This document shows positions 16,608 to 26,365 of a stretch of DNA of 64,000 nt, piece by piece (within the stretch, counting starts at the first letter, position 1; every line of letters starts with the position of its first letter). Source of the stretch: CAVTRI01 sp963737075 (GTDB lineage Bacteria > Actinomycetota > Acidimicrobiia > Acidimicrobiales > Palsa-688). The translations under genes and the position numbers were made by a program. Location of the stretch: the NCBI GenBank assembly GCA_963737075.1, contig CAVTRI010000002.1, positions 2,480,001 to 2,544,000 on the forward strand, given 5' to 3'. The notes under the pieces were generated by a model, which saw nothing but the letters and a program-made list of their open reading frames with translations, searched no databases and was not told where the DNA came from.

Positions 16608-17753
16608 GTGAACATCGACCGCCGGCACGTCGATGAGGTCTTGGCGACGACTCGTGCCGTTCGCCGGCGGCTCGATCTCGAGCGCCCGGTCGACAATCAG
16701 TTGCTGCTGGACTGCATCGACCTCGCCGAGCAGGCGCCCACTGGCGGCAACCTGGGCAGCCGCCGGTGGGTGATCGTGCGCGACCAGGCGGTGAAGGATC
16801 AGCTGGGCCAGCTGTACCGGGACACGGCCCTCCCGTTCATGTCCGCCGCCGCCGAGCGGCTGCGGGGCAGTGGCCATCCGCAGGAGCAGGTGATGGCGTC
16901 AGCGCAATACCTGGCCGAACACCTCGCCGACGTGCCGGCGATCGTCATCCCCACCATCATCGGCCGCCACGCCGGCAATGGCCGCCCCGGGTTGTTCGAC
17001 TCGGTCATCCAGGCGGCGTGGAGCTTCTGCCTCGCCCTGCGGGCTCGTGGCCTGGGCACCACGTGGGTCACGGCCGCCCTCGAGGACGAAGCGCGGGTGA
17101 AGGAGATGCTCGGGATCCCTGCCCACATGACCGAGATCGTGCTGTTCCCCGTGGCCTGGACCAAGGGCACTGAGTTCCGCCGCGCGCCCCGGCACCCGGC
17201 TCGGGCGATCACCTACTTCGATCGGTTCGGCACCACATCCGAGCACGGACCCGCCGAGAGCTTGCGCTTCGAGGACGGACCCGGGGCCATCGCCGAGGTT
17301 GACATCGACGCCGCTCCGGCCGTGGTGTGGCCCCTGGTGAGCGATGTGAACCTGCCGAGCCGGTTCTCGGACGAGTCCATCGGTGCCGAGTGGCAGAGCG
17401 ACGAACGCGGGGTGGGCGCGGTGTTCATCGGGCGCAACCGGCACAAGGCGGTCGGCGAGTGGGTCGTCCCGTGCATCGTCGACGCCTACGACGAGCCGCG
17501 CGCCTTCGCCTGGCGCACCTCTGATCCCGACAACCCGGGAGCACGGTGGCGCTTCGACCTGGAACCGGCCGCCGGCCGCACCCGGTTGCGGTTCAGCTAC
17601 ATCATGGGCCCTGGGCCGTCGGGAACCACGGCGGCGATCACCGCCAACCCGGGCAAGGAGGCCCGCGTGCTGCGCCGCCGCCTCAACGAGGTGCAGGCCA
17701 ACATGCAGCGCACCGTCGAGGGCATCAAGCAGCTCGCCGAAACGCCGCGATGA
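16608..17753 (+). CDS. Nitroreductase domain fused to an SRPBCC domain
   Basis: 381 aa. Residues 1 to about 200 form a flavin-dependent nitroreductase domain (TTRAVRRRLDLERPV ... LAEQAPTGGNLGSRRWVIVRD; AWSFCLALRARGLGTTWVTA), which reduces nitro groups, quinones or enoates with NAD(P)H. Residues about 225-375 form an SRPBCC/START-like domain (IAEVDIDAAPAVVWPLVSDVNLPSRFSDE ...) that binds a hydrophobic ligand. This order in one chain is uncommon and suggests that the second domain holds the substrate for the first. Start GTG 16608 with gaggaa nine bases before it. The stop overlaps the LLM gene (ATGA), so translation is probably coupled. Confidence 0.85.
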   Translation: MNIDRRHVDEVLATTRAVRRRLDLERPVDNQLLLDCIDLAEQAPTGGNLGSRRWVIVRDQAVKDQLGQLYRDTALPFMSAAAERLRGSGHPQEQVMASAQYLAEHLADVPAIVIPTIIGRHAGNGRPGLFDSVIQAAWSFCLALRARGLGTTWVTAALEDEARVKEMLGIPAHMTEIVLFPVAWTKGTEFRRAPRHPARAITYFDRFGTTSEHGPAESLRFEDGPGAIAEVDIDAAPAVVWPLVSDVNLPSRFSDESIGAEWQSDERGVGAVFIGRNRHKAVGEWVVPCIVDAYDEPRAFAWRTSDPDNPGARWRFDLEPAAGRTRLRFSYIMGPGPSGTTAAITANPGKEARVLRRRLNEVQANMQRTVEGIKQLAETPR

Positions 17754-18826
17754 CCTTGCGGATCGGCATCGCCGCCACGCCCGCCAGCGCGGCAGGGGTC
17801 GAGCTCGTCCGGCAGGCCGAGCGGCTCGGCGTCGACTCGGTCTGGGTGCCCGAGTTCTGGGCCGGGGACGCCCTGACCCCACTGGCATTCCTGGCCGCCC
17901 AGACCTCCACCATCCGCCTCGCCACCGGGATCGTGCAGCTCGGTGCCCGCACGCCGGCCATGCTCGCCATGTCCGCGATGTCCCTCCAGGCGCTGTCCGG
18001 TGGCCGGTTCGTCCTCGGCATCGGCTCCAGCGGCCCGCAGGTGATGGAGGGTTGGCACGGCGTCCGGTTCGACAAGCCCGTGCGCCGCACCCGCGAGACC
18101 ATCGACATCATCCGCGCCGTCACCGCCGGCCGCCGGCTTAAGTACCAGGGCGAGATCTACCAGCTCCCCCTCCCCGACGGCGAGGGCCGCGCCATCCGCT
18201 CACTGATGCCCCCCACCCATGTCCCCATCTATATCGCGTCGCTCGGGCCGGCCAACCTGGGCCTCACTGGCGAGCTCGCTGACGGCTGGATCGGCAACTC
18301 GTTCTTCCCCGAGACCGCCGAGGTGTTCCTCGACCCGATCCGCGACGGCGCCACCCGTGCTGGCCGCCCACTCGCCGACATCGATCTCACGGTGTCGGTG
18401 GGTGTCGAGTTCACCAACGACGTCGATGCCGCCGGCCGCCGCCACGCGGAGGGCTACGCCTTCACCTTCGGCGCCATGGGCTCGGCAACCACCAACTTCT
18501 ACAACGAGGCCTTCGCCCGCCAGGGCTACGGCGACGACGTCCGTGCCGTCCAGCAGCTGTGGCTCGCCGGCGACCGAGACGCCGCCCGTCGCCGGGTGCC
18601 GACCGCCATCGGACTCGGCACCAACCTCGTCGGCACCGACGATGTCATCCACGACCGGCTCCAGCTTTATCGCGACGCCGGCATCACGACGCTGCGCGCC
18701 CAACTCCAAGGCGATCCGCAACACGATCTCCAGCGCCAGCTCGACGACCTCGCCCATCTGCTCGACCTCGTCCACGAGGTGAACGAGGAACCCGAGACCA
18801 CCATCAGGACGCAGACGAGCACATGA
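17750..18826 (+). CDS. LLM class (luciferase-like, probably F420-dependent) oxidoreductase
   Basis: 358 aa, a luciferase-like (beta/alpha)8 barrel. Visible signatures are the start LRIGIAATPASAAGVELVRQAERLGVDSVWVPEFWAGDALTPLAFLAAQTSTIRLATGIVQLGARTPAMLAMSAMSLQALSGGRFVLGIGSSGPQV and the later YIASLGPANLGLTGELADGWIG. In actinobacteria this subclass usually uses coenzyme F420 to move a hydride to or from an alcohol, imine or activated ring. ATG 17750 overlaps the upstream stop. Together with the nitroreductase it may form a two-enzyme redox step on one substrate; that substrate is unknown. Confidence 0.85.
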   Translation: MTLRIGIAATPASAAGVELVRQAERLGVDSVWVPEFWAGDALTPLAFLAAQTSTIRLATGIVQLGARTPAMLAMSAMSLQALSGGRFVLGIGSSGPQVMEGWHGVRFDKPVRRTRETIDIIRAVTAGRRLKYQGEIYQLPLPDGEGRAIRSLMPPTHVPIYIASLGPANLGLTGELADGWIGNSFFPETAEVFLDPIRDGATRAGRPLADIDLTVSVGVEFTNDVDAAGRRHAEGYAFTFGAMGSATTNFYNEAFARQGYGDDVRAVQQLWLAGDRDAARRRVPTAIGLGTNLVGTDDVIHDRLQLYRDAGITTLRAQLQGDPQHDLQRQLDDLAHLLDLVHEVNEEPETTIRTQTST

Positions 18827-18837
18827 CCGCCCCGTTC

Positions 18838-19060
18838 GAACCACGTGGCGAGCTGCACGTAGCGCACGGTCGCCCCACCGACGTGAGCCACGGCGCGCTT
18901 GGGTTCCAGGTGGCTGAAGCGGGTGTAGGAGCGTCGTGTGATCGCCGGCAAAGACCAGGGCACCGACGAACACGGACGGATCGTCGAGTTCCAGGCGATG
19001 ATCCACCCTCTCCAGGCGCTGAACACGGTCCACGAACGCATGCGCGCCGCACCCCAGGCA
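18838..19060 (-). pseudogene. Fragment of a second enoyl-CoA hydratase, internally deleted
   Basis: On the minus strand, LDDPSVFVGALVFAGDHTT is followed, in another frame, by TRFSHLEPKRAVAHVGGATVRYVQLATWF. Both match the intact hydratase at 15.7-16.6 kb (DPDLFVGVLAFAGDHTT and TRFCQLEPKRGLAPLGGATVRYVQ), where they lie about 70 residues apart. The fragment is thus an inverted, diverged relative that has lost the intervening block and both ends. Confidence 0.7.
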
Positions 19061-19121
19061 CGTAGCGACCCGTGACCACGACGGCGACGACCTCGCTCGA
19101 ATCCGACACACAGGGAATCTC

Positions 19122-19958
19122 ATGACCGACCTCCAACTCGACGTCTACACGAGCCCGATACGCGACCTGCGCAATGGCGGTCAGTTCTCACCGACCACCG
19201 CGACGCTGGTGTTCGGGCCCAGCGAAGCGGTCCTCGTCGACACCCAGTACATGGAGACCGACGTTGCCGAGCTGGCACGACGCATCACCACGTCCGGCCG
19301 GACGCTCACCGCGATCTACGTCACACACGCCCACCCCGACCACTACTTCGGGCTCGAGCGTTTGCTCGACCAGTTTCCTCACGCCCGCCCGCTCGCGCTT
19401 CCCGCCGTCGCGGGCGACATCGCATCCGGCCGCGAGGCCTCCCGCACCGAATGGGCAGAGCGGTTCGGTGGCGAGGCACTCGAAAACACCGTTGTGCCGG
19501 AACCGCTGGAGAGCGACACCATCACAGTCGACGGTGAACCGCTGCGGGCGATCAACGTCGGCCAAGCCGACATCCCGAACAACACCGTCTTGCACATCCC
19601 CTCGCTCAGGGCCGTCATCACGGGCGACGTCATCTACAACGGCATCAATCCCTTCCTCGCCGTATCTGGCCCCAAGGAATGGCGAGCGTGGCTGGCCAGC
19701 GTCGACAAGGTTGCCGACCTCGAACCCCGCATCGTCATCGCCGGGCACAAACGACCCGAGCTCCCAGACGACGACCTGGCCGCCAGTCTCGACGCCACCC
19801 GGGACTACATCCAGGACTTCATCGAAGAGCTCGACCTCGCCAGCGACTCACGGGACCTGGTCTCCCGCATGCAACGCCGCTACCCCGATCACGGCAACCC
19901 GAGCGCACTGATCCTGTCTGCCGTGACTGCCGTCAAACGCCGGAAGGCCGGTTCCTGA
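19122..19958 (+). CDS. Metallo-beta-lactamase-fold hydrolase
   Basis: 278 aa with the zinc-binding motif THAHPDHYFG (HxHxDH, about residues 68-73), a later LRAVITGDVIYNG (Asp ligand) and VIAGHKRPE (final His). The fold covers many hydrolases (thioesters, lactones, esters). In this cluster a thioesterase- or lactonase-like step is plausible, but not shown. It lies about 300 bp after the LLM gene, with the hydratase fragment between, so it may have its own promoter. Confidence 0.85.
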   Translation: MTDLQLDVYTSPIRDLRNGGQFSPTTATLVFGPSEAVLVDTQYMETDVAELARRITTSGRTLTAIYVTHAHPDHYFGLERLLDQFPHARPLALPAVAGDIASGREASRTEWAERFGGEALENTVVPEPLESDTITVDGEPLRAINVGQADIPNNTVLHIPSLRAVITGDVIYNGINPFLAVSGPKEWRAWLASVDKVADLEPRIVIAGHKRPELPDDDLAASLDATRDYIQDFIEELDLASDSRDLVSRMQRRYPDHGNPSALILSAVTAVKRRKAGS

Positions 19959-20126
19959 CCCCACCCCAGGGGGCGGGCGACCGCCGCGCCTTCAGCGTCC
20001 GACCACGGGAGAGATTCATGCAGTACACCGCCCACCGCGGTGAGTCGAGCGATCGAGTGCGGTCCCGGCCCGGCCACCGAAACCCACTAGCCACAATGCC
20101 GGACACACCCGTTTATGTACTCTACC

Positions 20127-20145
20127 GGGTTCCATCACGCAACCC
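20127..20145. promoter_or_regulatory. Degenerate copy of the HxlR-type operator
   Basis: GGGTT-CCATCACGC-AACCC has perfect 5-bp outer arms and shares GGTTCCATCA with the operators at 15732 and 22646. It lies just before the broken HxlR gene at 20162. Confidence 0.4.
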
Positions 20146-20161
20146 AGCTAGAGTGAGTGGC

Positions 20162-20475
20162 GTGCAGCAGTCCAGCTTTCGAGATATGAACTGCTCCATC
20201 GGCCAGTCTCTCGAGGTGGTGGGCGAATGGTGGAGCCTGCTCATGATCCGCGACGCCTTTTGGGCGTGACTCGCTTCGATGACTTCCAGGAACGCCTCGG
20301 CATCGCCCGCAACGTGCTCGAACAACGGCTCACCCACCTCGTCGACGAGGGCGTGCTCGAGCGCGTCCCCTACAGCGAGCACCCGCCTCGCTTCGACTAC
20401 GTCCTCACCGAGCAAGGCCGCGACCTGTGGCCCGGGATCGTCGCAGACGGAAAACGCCCGAATCGCAACCGATAA
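20162..20475 (+). pseudogene. HxlR family regulator, frameshifted and shortened
   Basis: From GTG 20162 the frame reads QQSSFRDMNCSIGQSLEVVGEWWSLLMIRDAFW, the classic HxlR beginning with the conserved Cys, and then hits a stop at 20267. One missing G in a G run (about 20262) would restore GVTRFDDFQERLGIARNVLEQRLTHLVDEGVLERVPYSEHPPRFDYVLTEQGRDLWP, the winged helix-turn-helix. The C-terminal helix used for dimerisation is replaced by a short tail ending at 20475. Two defects make a functional protein unlikely. Confidence 0.7.
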
Positions 20476-20501
20476 AGCCCATTAAGCCAAGGAGAGACGA
20501 A

Positions 20502-21833
<1,332 letters not shown>

Positions 21834-21896
21834 TCGGACCCTCCGAGGCCGCCTGGCGACTGCGTCACAGGCGGAGCACGACGCCGACGTGTCATG

Positions 21897-22118
21897 TCAG
21901 GTCGCGTCGGCCACCATCGACTCGGCGAGGGCGAGCGCCCGGGCGGGGGTGAGGCCGGCCGCGGCGGCGATCCAGCAGGTGATCGGCGCCGCCGTGCGTT
22001 CGGAAGCGTGGGCGGCGACGCCGGCCAGTTGCAGTAGGACATCGATGTCGTCCTGGCTCGGTGGGGAGATACCGGCCGTCGCCGCGTAGGCGCTGACCCA
22101 TTCTGCGGTGGTGGTCAT
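21897..22118 (-). CDS. DUF6457 small protein
   Basis: 73 aa, with the pattern DDIDVLLQLAGVAAHASERTAAPITCWIAAAAGLTPARALALA of the DUF6457 family, a small helical actinobacterial protein often found beside molybdenum-cofactor or molybdoenzyme genes. Here it overlaps the end of the HxlR gene by 4 bp and lies close to a molybdopterin oxidoreductase, which fits a role in cofactor handling or maturation of that enzyme (inference). Confidence 0.75.
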   Translation of the reverse strand: MTTTAEWVSAYAATAGISPPSQDDIDVLLQLAGVAAHASERTAAPITCWIAAAAGLTPARALALAESMVADAT

Positions 22119-22591
22119 GACGCTCCGATCTGGATGCCGACAGGGGCGCCAGGCCCGGGCTTGGCTCGCACCTCACGGACGTCGAGGGGTTCCTCGCATT
22201 CACTGCACACCACGACGGCGTGCATGTCGCGCTCGCAGGCGGTGTGGTGCAACACCAGCGGTGTGCCTTCGGGGCCGGTGAGCCAGCGGTCCCCCCAGGC
22301 CGCCATGGCGGCGAGGATCGGGTAGGCGTCGCGGCCCTTCTGGGTGAGCCGGTACTCGTGGCGGGGCGGGTTCGGCTGGTACTCGACCCGGCGCAGCAGG
22401 CCCTCGTCCACCAGCCCGTTCAGACGTCGGGTGAGGATGTTGCGCCCGATACCCAGCGCCGCCTGGAAGTCGTCGAACCGCCGAGTGCCCCGACATGCCT
22501 CCCGGATGAGCAGCAGGTTCCAGTGGTCGCCGAGCACGGCCGCGGTGCGGGCGATGGTGCACGGCCACTCCGAGGTATCGGTGCGCTTCAC
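22115..22591 (-). CDS. HxlR family transcriptional regulator
   Basis: 158 aa. HxlR winged helix-turn-helix: WPCTIARTAAVLGDHWNLLLIREACRGTRRFDDFQAALGIGRNILTRRLNGLVDEGLLRRVEYQPNPPRHEYRLTQKGRDAYPILAAMAAWGDRW, with the conserved Cys near position 10. A C-terminal extension (HTACERDMHAVVVCSECEEPLDVREVRAKPGPG) contains three more Cys, possibly metal-binding or redox-active. It is divergent from the molybdopterin oxidoreductase, with two palindromes in the gap, and is the likely controller of the whole block because the same palindrome stands before the hydratase gene. Confidence 0.9.
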   Translation of the reverse strand: MKRTDTSEWPCTIARTAAVLGDHWNLLLIREACRGTRRFDDFQAALGIGRNILTRRLNGLVDEGLLRRVEYQPNPPRHEYRLTQKGRDAYPILAAMAAWGDRWLTGPEGTPLVLHHTACERDMHAVVVCSECEEPLDVREVRAKPGPGAPVGIQIGAS

Positions 22592-22612
22592 GTCTCCAGC
22601 CTAGAAGAAACA

Positions 22613-22664
22613 GTTGCATCATGAAACGCGTTCGGGTTACGCTCTGGTTCCATCATGGAATCCA
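22613..22664. promoter_or_regulatory. Two HxlR-type operators in the divergent promoter
   Basis: Site 1 is GTTGCATCATGAAAC (22613-22627), next to the regulator start. Site 2 (22646-22664) contains TTCCATCATGGAA and is identical over 19 bp to the site at the hydratase gene. The centres are 34 bp apart. A -10-like TACGCT (22638-22643) lies just before site 2, so binding would block transcription of the oxidoreductase. A short frame starting inside site 2 (ATG 22655, MESTEPSAP...) ends with TGA overlapping the ATG of the oxidoreductase (ATGA) and could be a coupled leader. Confidence 0.65.
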
Positions 22665-22767
22665 CCGAGCCGTCTGCGCCCACCGGCTTCGCGGCCGAGC
22701 AAGCCGTCGGCCCTCGGCAGGGCCATCCCGCAGTGATGGTGGCACGCACGATCGATGAGGACGCGAG

Positions 22768-25056
22768 ATGACCGACGGTACCGAAGTGCTGCAGGCGGCT
22801 GAATGGCATCAGACGGCCTGCATCTTGTGCGAGTGCAACTGCGGCGTCGAGGTCCGCTTGGGGGTCGACGGAAAGACCTTCGAACGCATCCGTGGCGACA
22901 AGGCCCACCCGGCGTCGAAGGGCTACACCTGTGAAAAGGCGCTGCGCCTCGACTACTACCAGAACGGGCGGGGTGAGCGGTTGCTGCGCCCGCTTCGTCG
23001 ACGACCGGACGGAACCTACGAGGAGCTGGACTGGGACACCGCCATCCGGGAGGTCGCCGAGCGGCTGGCGGCCGTACGCGATGCCCATGGGGGTGAGTCG
23101 ATCGTCTACTACGGCGGCGGCGGGCAGGGAAACCATCTCGGCGGCACCTACGGTGCGGCCACCCAAGGCGCGCTGGGTGTCCGGTTCAAGGCAAACGCGA
23201 TCTCCCAGGAGAAGACCGGGGAGATGCTGGTCATGGGCAAGATGTTCGGGACGCCCCTTCGCGGCGACTTCGAGCACTGCGAGGTGGCGTTCTTCCCGGG
23301 CAAGAACCCGTGGATCAGTCACGGCATCCCCCACGCCCGCACCACGCTCAAGGCCATCGCCGCCGACCCCACCCGGTCGATGGTGGTAATCGATCCCAGG
23401 GTGACCGAGACCGCAGCCATGGCCGACTACCACCTCCAGGTGCGACCCGGCCGCGATGCCTGGCTGATCGCCGCCATGGCGGCGGTCCTGGTCGACGAGG
23501 GCCTCGTCGACCGCACCTGGCTCGAGGCCCATGCGTCTGGTTACGAACCGGTGCTCAGCGCGTTGCGGGACGTGCCGATCTCCCGGTGCTGCGAGATCAG
23601 CGGCGTCGACGAGATGTTGGTGCGCGCCGCCACCCGGCGGATCGCCGCGGCCTCCAGCGTGGCCACCTTCGAGGACCTGGGCGTGCAGATGAACCGTCAC
23701 TCGACGCTCGTGAGCTACCTGGAGAAGCTGGTGTGGTTGCTCACCGGGAACCTGGCCAACCCGGGCGGCCAGTACGCGATGACCGGCATCGGGAACCTGC
23801 TGCGGATGAGCCGCAGCGAGCTCCATCCCACGACCGCTCCGGCCTCGCCGGTGGTCGGGGCGAAGGTCATCGGGGGGCTCATCCCGTGCAACGTGCTCCC
23901 GGAAGAGATCCTGGCCGACCACCCGAAGCGCTATCGGGCCCTGATCGCCGAGTCCGGCAATCCGGTGAGCTCGGTCGCCGACAGCCAACGGATGCGCGAA
24001 GCGATGCGCGCCCTCGACGTGAGCGTGTGCATCGACGTGTTCATGACCGAGACGGCGAGGCACTCCGACTACGTGCTGCCCGCCGCCACCCAGTACGAGA
24101 AGTTCGAGGCCACGTTTTTCAACTTCGACTACCCGAAGAACGTGTTCCACCTGCGCCGCCCGGTGCTCGATCCGCCGGAGGGTCCGCTCCCCGAGCCGGA
24201 GATCCACGCCCGTATCGTGGAGGCCCTCGGGATCCTCGATCCCGTGGTGGTCGAGGCGCTCCGTTCGGCGGCCGAGCGCAGCCGCGAGGACTTCGCGGCC
24301 GCGTTCGCGGAGGCGACCACCACCGACCCGAAGCTGGCAGCGGTCGCCGCCGTGCTGCTGTACCGCACGCTCGGAGCGACACTTCCCTATGGCGCAGCCG
24401 CGGCGGCGTCGCTGTGGCCGATGGTGATCCGTTGCTCGCAGATCAACCCCGACGGCGTCGCCCGAGCCGGTTTCGGCTCGGGACCCGATGCAGGCGACCG
24501 GCTGTTCGACGCCATCGTCGAGAGCCCCGCCGGGGTCGTGTTCACCGACGACACATGGGAGGCGACGTGGCAGCGTATCAAGACCGCCGACGGCCTGGTG
24601 CACGTCGAGATCCCAGAGCTGCTGGCCGAGCTCGCCGAGCTCGCCAACGAGACCCCGCCGGGCGACGACCCGCACTGGCCGCTGCTGCTCTCCGCCGGCG
24701 AACGGCGCTCGTTCACCGCGAACACCACCTTCCGTGACCCCGCGTGGCGGAAGAAGGATCCCGACGGTGCGTTGCGCGTCTCGCCGGCCGACGCCGAACG
24801 GATCGGCGTCGCGGACGGCGGCGCCGCCAAGCTCTCCACGAAACGATCAGCTGCGATCGTGACGGTCGCCGTGGACGACGCCATCCAACCCGGCCACGTC
24901 TCGCTTCCCAACGGGTTCGGCCTGGACCATGTCGAGGACGGCGTCCGGCTGAAGACAGGGGTGGGGACCAACGAATTCACCGCCAGCGAGGACCGCGATC
25001 GGTGGGCCGGGACGCCCTGGCACAAGACCACACCGGCCCGGCTCGAACCGGTTTGA
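22768..25056 (+). CDS. Molybdopterin-dependent oxidoreductase (DMSO reductase superfamily)
   Basis: 762 aa. The N-terminus holds a 4Fe-4S site, CILCECNCG with a fourth Cys in SKGYTCEKA. The molybdopterin domains follow (YYGGGGQGNHLGGTYGAATQGALGV; FFPGKNPWISHG; VVIDPRVTETAAMADYHLQVRPGRDAWLIAAM; LPAATQYEKFEATFF), and a dinucleotide-binding beta-barrel ends the protein (ALRVSPADAERIGVADGGAAKLST ... PNGFGLDH). No signal peptide, so it acts in the cytoplasm. The superfamily covers formate dehydrogenases, acetylene hydratase, hydroxylating and reductive enzymes; substrate not evident. It is controlled with the divergent HxlR gene. Confidence 0.88.
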   Translation: MTDGTEVLQAAEWHQTACILCECNCGVEVRLGVDGKTFERIRGDKAHPASKGYTCEKALRLDYYQNGRGERLLRPLRRRPDGTYEELDWDTAIREVAERLAAVRDAHGGESIVYYGGGGQGNHLGGTYGAATQGALGVRFKANAISQEKTGEMLVMGKMFGTPLRGDFEHCEVAFFPGKNPWISHGIPHARTTLKAIAADPTRSMVVIDPRVTETAAMADYHLQVRPGRDAWLIAAMAAVLVDEGLVDRTWLEAHASGYEPVLSALRDVPISRCCEISGVDEMLVRAATRRIAAASSVATFEDLGVQMNRHSTLVSYLEKLVWLLTGNLANPGGQYAMTGIGNLLRMSRSELHPTTAPASPVVGAKVIGGLIPCNVLPEEILADHPKRYRALIAESGNPVSSVADSQRMREAMRALDVSVCIDVFMTETARHSDYVLPAATQYEKFEATFFNFDYPKNVFHLRRPVLDPPEGPLPEPEIHARIVEALGILDPVVVEALRSAAERSREDFAAAFAEATTTDPKLAAVAAVLLYRTLGATLPYGAAAAASLWPMVIRCSQINPDGVARAGFGSGPDAGDRLFDAIVESPAGVVFTDDTWEATWQRIKTADGLVHVEIPELLAELAELANETPPGDDPHWPLLLSAGERRSFTANTTFRDPAWRKKDPDGALRVSPADAERIGVADGGAAKLSTKRSAAIVTVAVDDAIQPGHVSLPNGFGLDHVEDGVRLKTGVGTNEFTASEDRDRWAGTPWHKTTPARLEPV

Positions 25057-25236
25057 CGCCGGATGTGTTGGAGATGAGCGCGGCGCCGCGTGGCGCGCGG
25101 ACGACGTAGGCCGCGTGGCCGCTGCGAATCGCGATCGCCCCGCTGTGTTGATGGTGGGCCCGGAGGCGAGCACCGCTAACCGCTCGTCGAGGTCAGACGG
25201 TTCGAACTGGAGTTGTGACGAGCCCGCCGCCACCAC

Positions 25237-25761
25237 TTATTGGCGGTCCCCATTATCTACGGTCTCGTCGAGCGGCGGCAGCGTCAACTCAGTTGTCAGG
25301 GTGGCAGGGCGGTCGGACACGATCACGGCTGATCCTGTGGCCACGGCGACCTTCTTGCCATCCGCGTCGAAGACATCCGAGGTACCGATCGCAACCTGGC
25401 GGCCCCGATGGATGATCGTTCCGCGCGCCACAAGATCACGCCCGTCGGGTGTAACCGGGCGGAGGAAATACACCTTCAGGTCGACCGGAGCGAACGCCAG
25501 ACCGGCCGGGATCGTTGTCTGCACGGTGCCATCGATGGCCGTGCCGGCGAGCATGGCGGTGGCCCCCCCGTAAAGCCTGCCCTGAACGGGCGCGGACAGC
25601 CACTCGCTGGCCGGCATCTTCCACGTGGTCCTGCCCTCGTCCGCCTCGACAGGGGCGATGCCGCAGAAATGCACCAGCGGCGGCGCCGGCAGGTCACCCC
25701 GGATGAGGGACTGCAGTACGCTGAGCCCGTCCTTTTGATCCCAGACGGCCTGCGGTAGCAC
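25237..25761 (-). CDS. PaaI-type (hotdog) thioesterase, second half of a probable double-hotdog protein
   Basis: 174 aa, hotdog fold of the PaaI/YdiI type: VHFCGIAPVEADEGRTTWKMPASEWLSAPVQGRLYGGATAMLAGTAIDGTVQTTIPAGLAFAPVDLKVYFLRPVTPDGRDLVARGTIIHRGRQVAIGTSDVFDADGKKVAVATGSAVI. It begins with GTG in the sequence EVLPQAVWDQKDGL and overlaps the upstream hotdog gene out of frame by 68 bp. The upstream frame reaches ERPVRG just before this point, so both were probably one protein, split by a one-base frameshift near 25765. It should hydrolyse acyl-CoA thioesters. Confidence 0.8.
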   Translation of the reverse strand: MLPQAVWDQKDGLSVLQSLIRGDLPAPPLVHFCGIAPVEADEGRTTWKMPASEWLSAPVQGRLYGGATAMLAGTAIDGTVQTTIPAGLAFAPVDLKVYFLRPVTPDGRDLVARGTIIHRGRQVAIGTSDVFDADGKKVAVATGSAVIVSDRPATLTTELTLPPLDETVDNGDRQ

Positions 25762-26347
25762 TTCGCCCCCTCACCGGCCGCTCGTAGGGATGCGGCGACG
25801 GCCACTCCGGCTCCGTGAGTTGCGCCGGGCTTTTCAGCGCCTGTTCGACGATCTCCCACGGCACCTCGAGACGGGGCAGAATGGCGCAGCGGGTGGTCGT
25901 GACGGCCAGCAAGCGGCCCGCGTCGTCAGTGACCTCGACCACCGACACGCCCGTGGTCTTGCCGGCGTGGATCAGCCGGCCTTTGGCCATTAGCGTCCTG
26001 CTCTCAGGCACCACCATGCGCAGGAACTTGAACGAAATCTCGGCCGTCGTGAAAGGAGTGGCCGGCGGCAGTGCAGTCTGCACAGCACATCCGAGCGGCG
26101 CGTCCACCAGGACCCCAAGGGTGGCGCCAGAGACAACGCCCTGCGGGAAGAGCAACCAACTGGTCACCGGCATCGTGAATGTCACGCTGCCAGGCTCGAC
26201 GGACATGGGCCTGAGGCCGAACAGGTAGCGAATGGGGGGACCCAGCCCGTCCTCGAGCATCCCGCGGAGCAGGTCAAGACCGGACAGAGTGACGAACCGA
26301 CCTGGATCGGTGTAGAACCCGCGAACAGGTTCTTCCCAAATAGGCAT
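25694..26347 (-). CDS. PaaI-type (hotdog) thioesterase, first half of a probable double-hotdog protein
   Basis: Hotdog domain with IRYLFGLRPMSVEPGSVTFTMPVTSWLLFPQGVVSGATLGVLVDAPLGCAVQTALPPATPFTTAEISFKFLRMVVPESRTLMAKGRLIHAGKTTGVSVVEVTDDAGRLLAVTTTRCAI, parallel in layout to the second hotdog protein downstream. After PHPYERPVRG the frame runs into unrelated sequence (RSATAGRLGSKGRAQ...), where the other frame offers a natural continuation. Start ATG 26347; a TTG at 26365 is possible. It is the last gene before the right island end. The pair would release CoA from intermediates of the catabolic block. Confidence 0.75.
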   Translation of the reverse strand: MPIWEEPVRGFYTDPGRFVTLSGLDLLRGMLEDGLGPPIRYLFGLRPMSVEPGSVTFTMPVTSWLLFPQGVVSGATLGVLVDAPLGCAVQTALPPATPFTTAEISFKFLRMVVPESRTLMAKGRLIHAGKTTGVSVVEVTDDAGRLLAVTTTRCAILPRLEVPWEIVEQALKSPAQLTEPEWPSPHPYERPVRGRSATAGRLGSKGRAQRTAVPHPG

Positions 26348-26365
26348 CTCACTCGAATCCCACAA

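Noticed and set aside
22588..24675. 695-aa minus-strand frame
   Set aside because: Opposite the molybdopterin oxidoreductase; no domain of its own.
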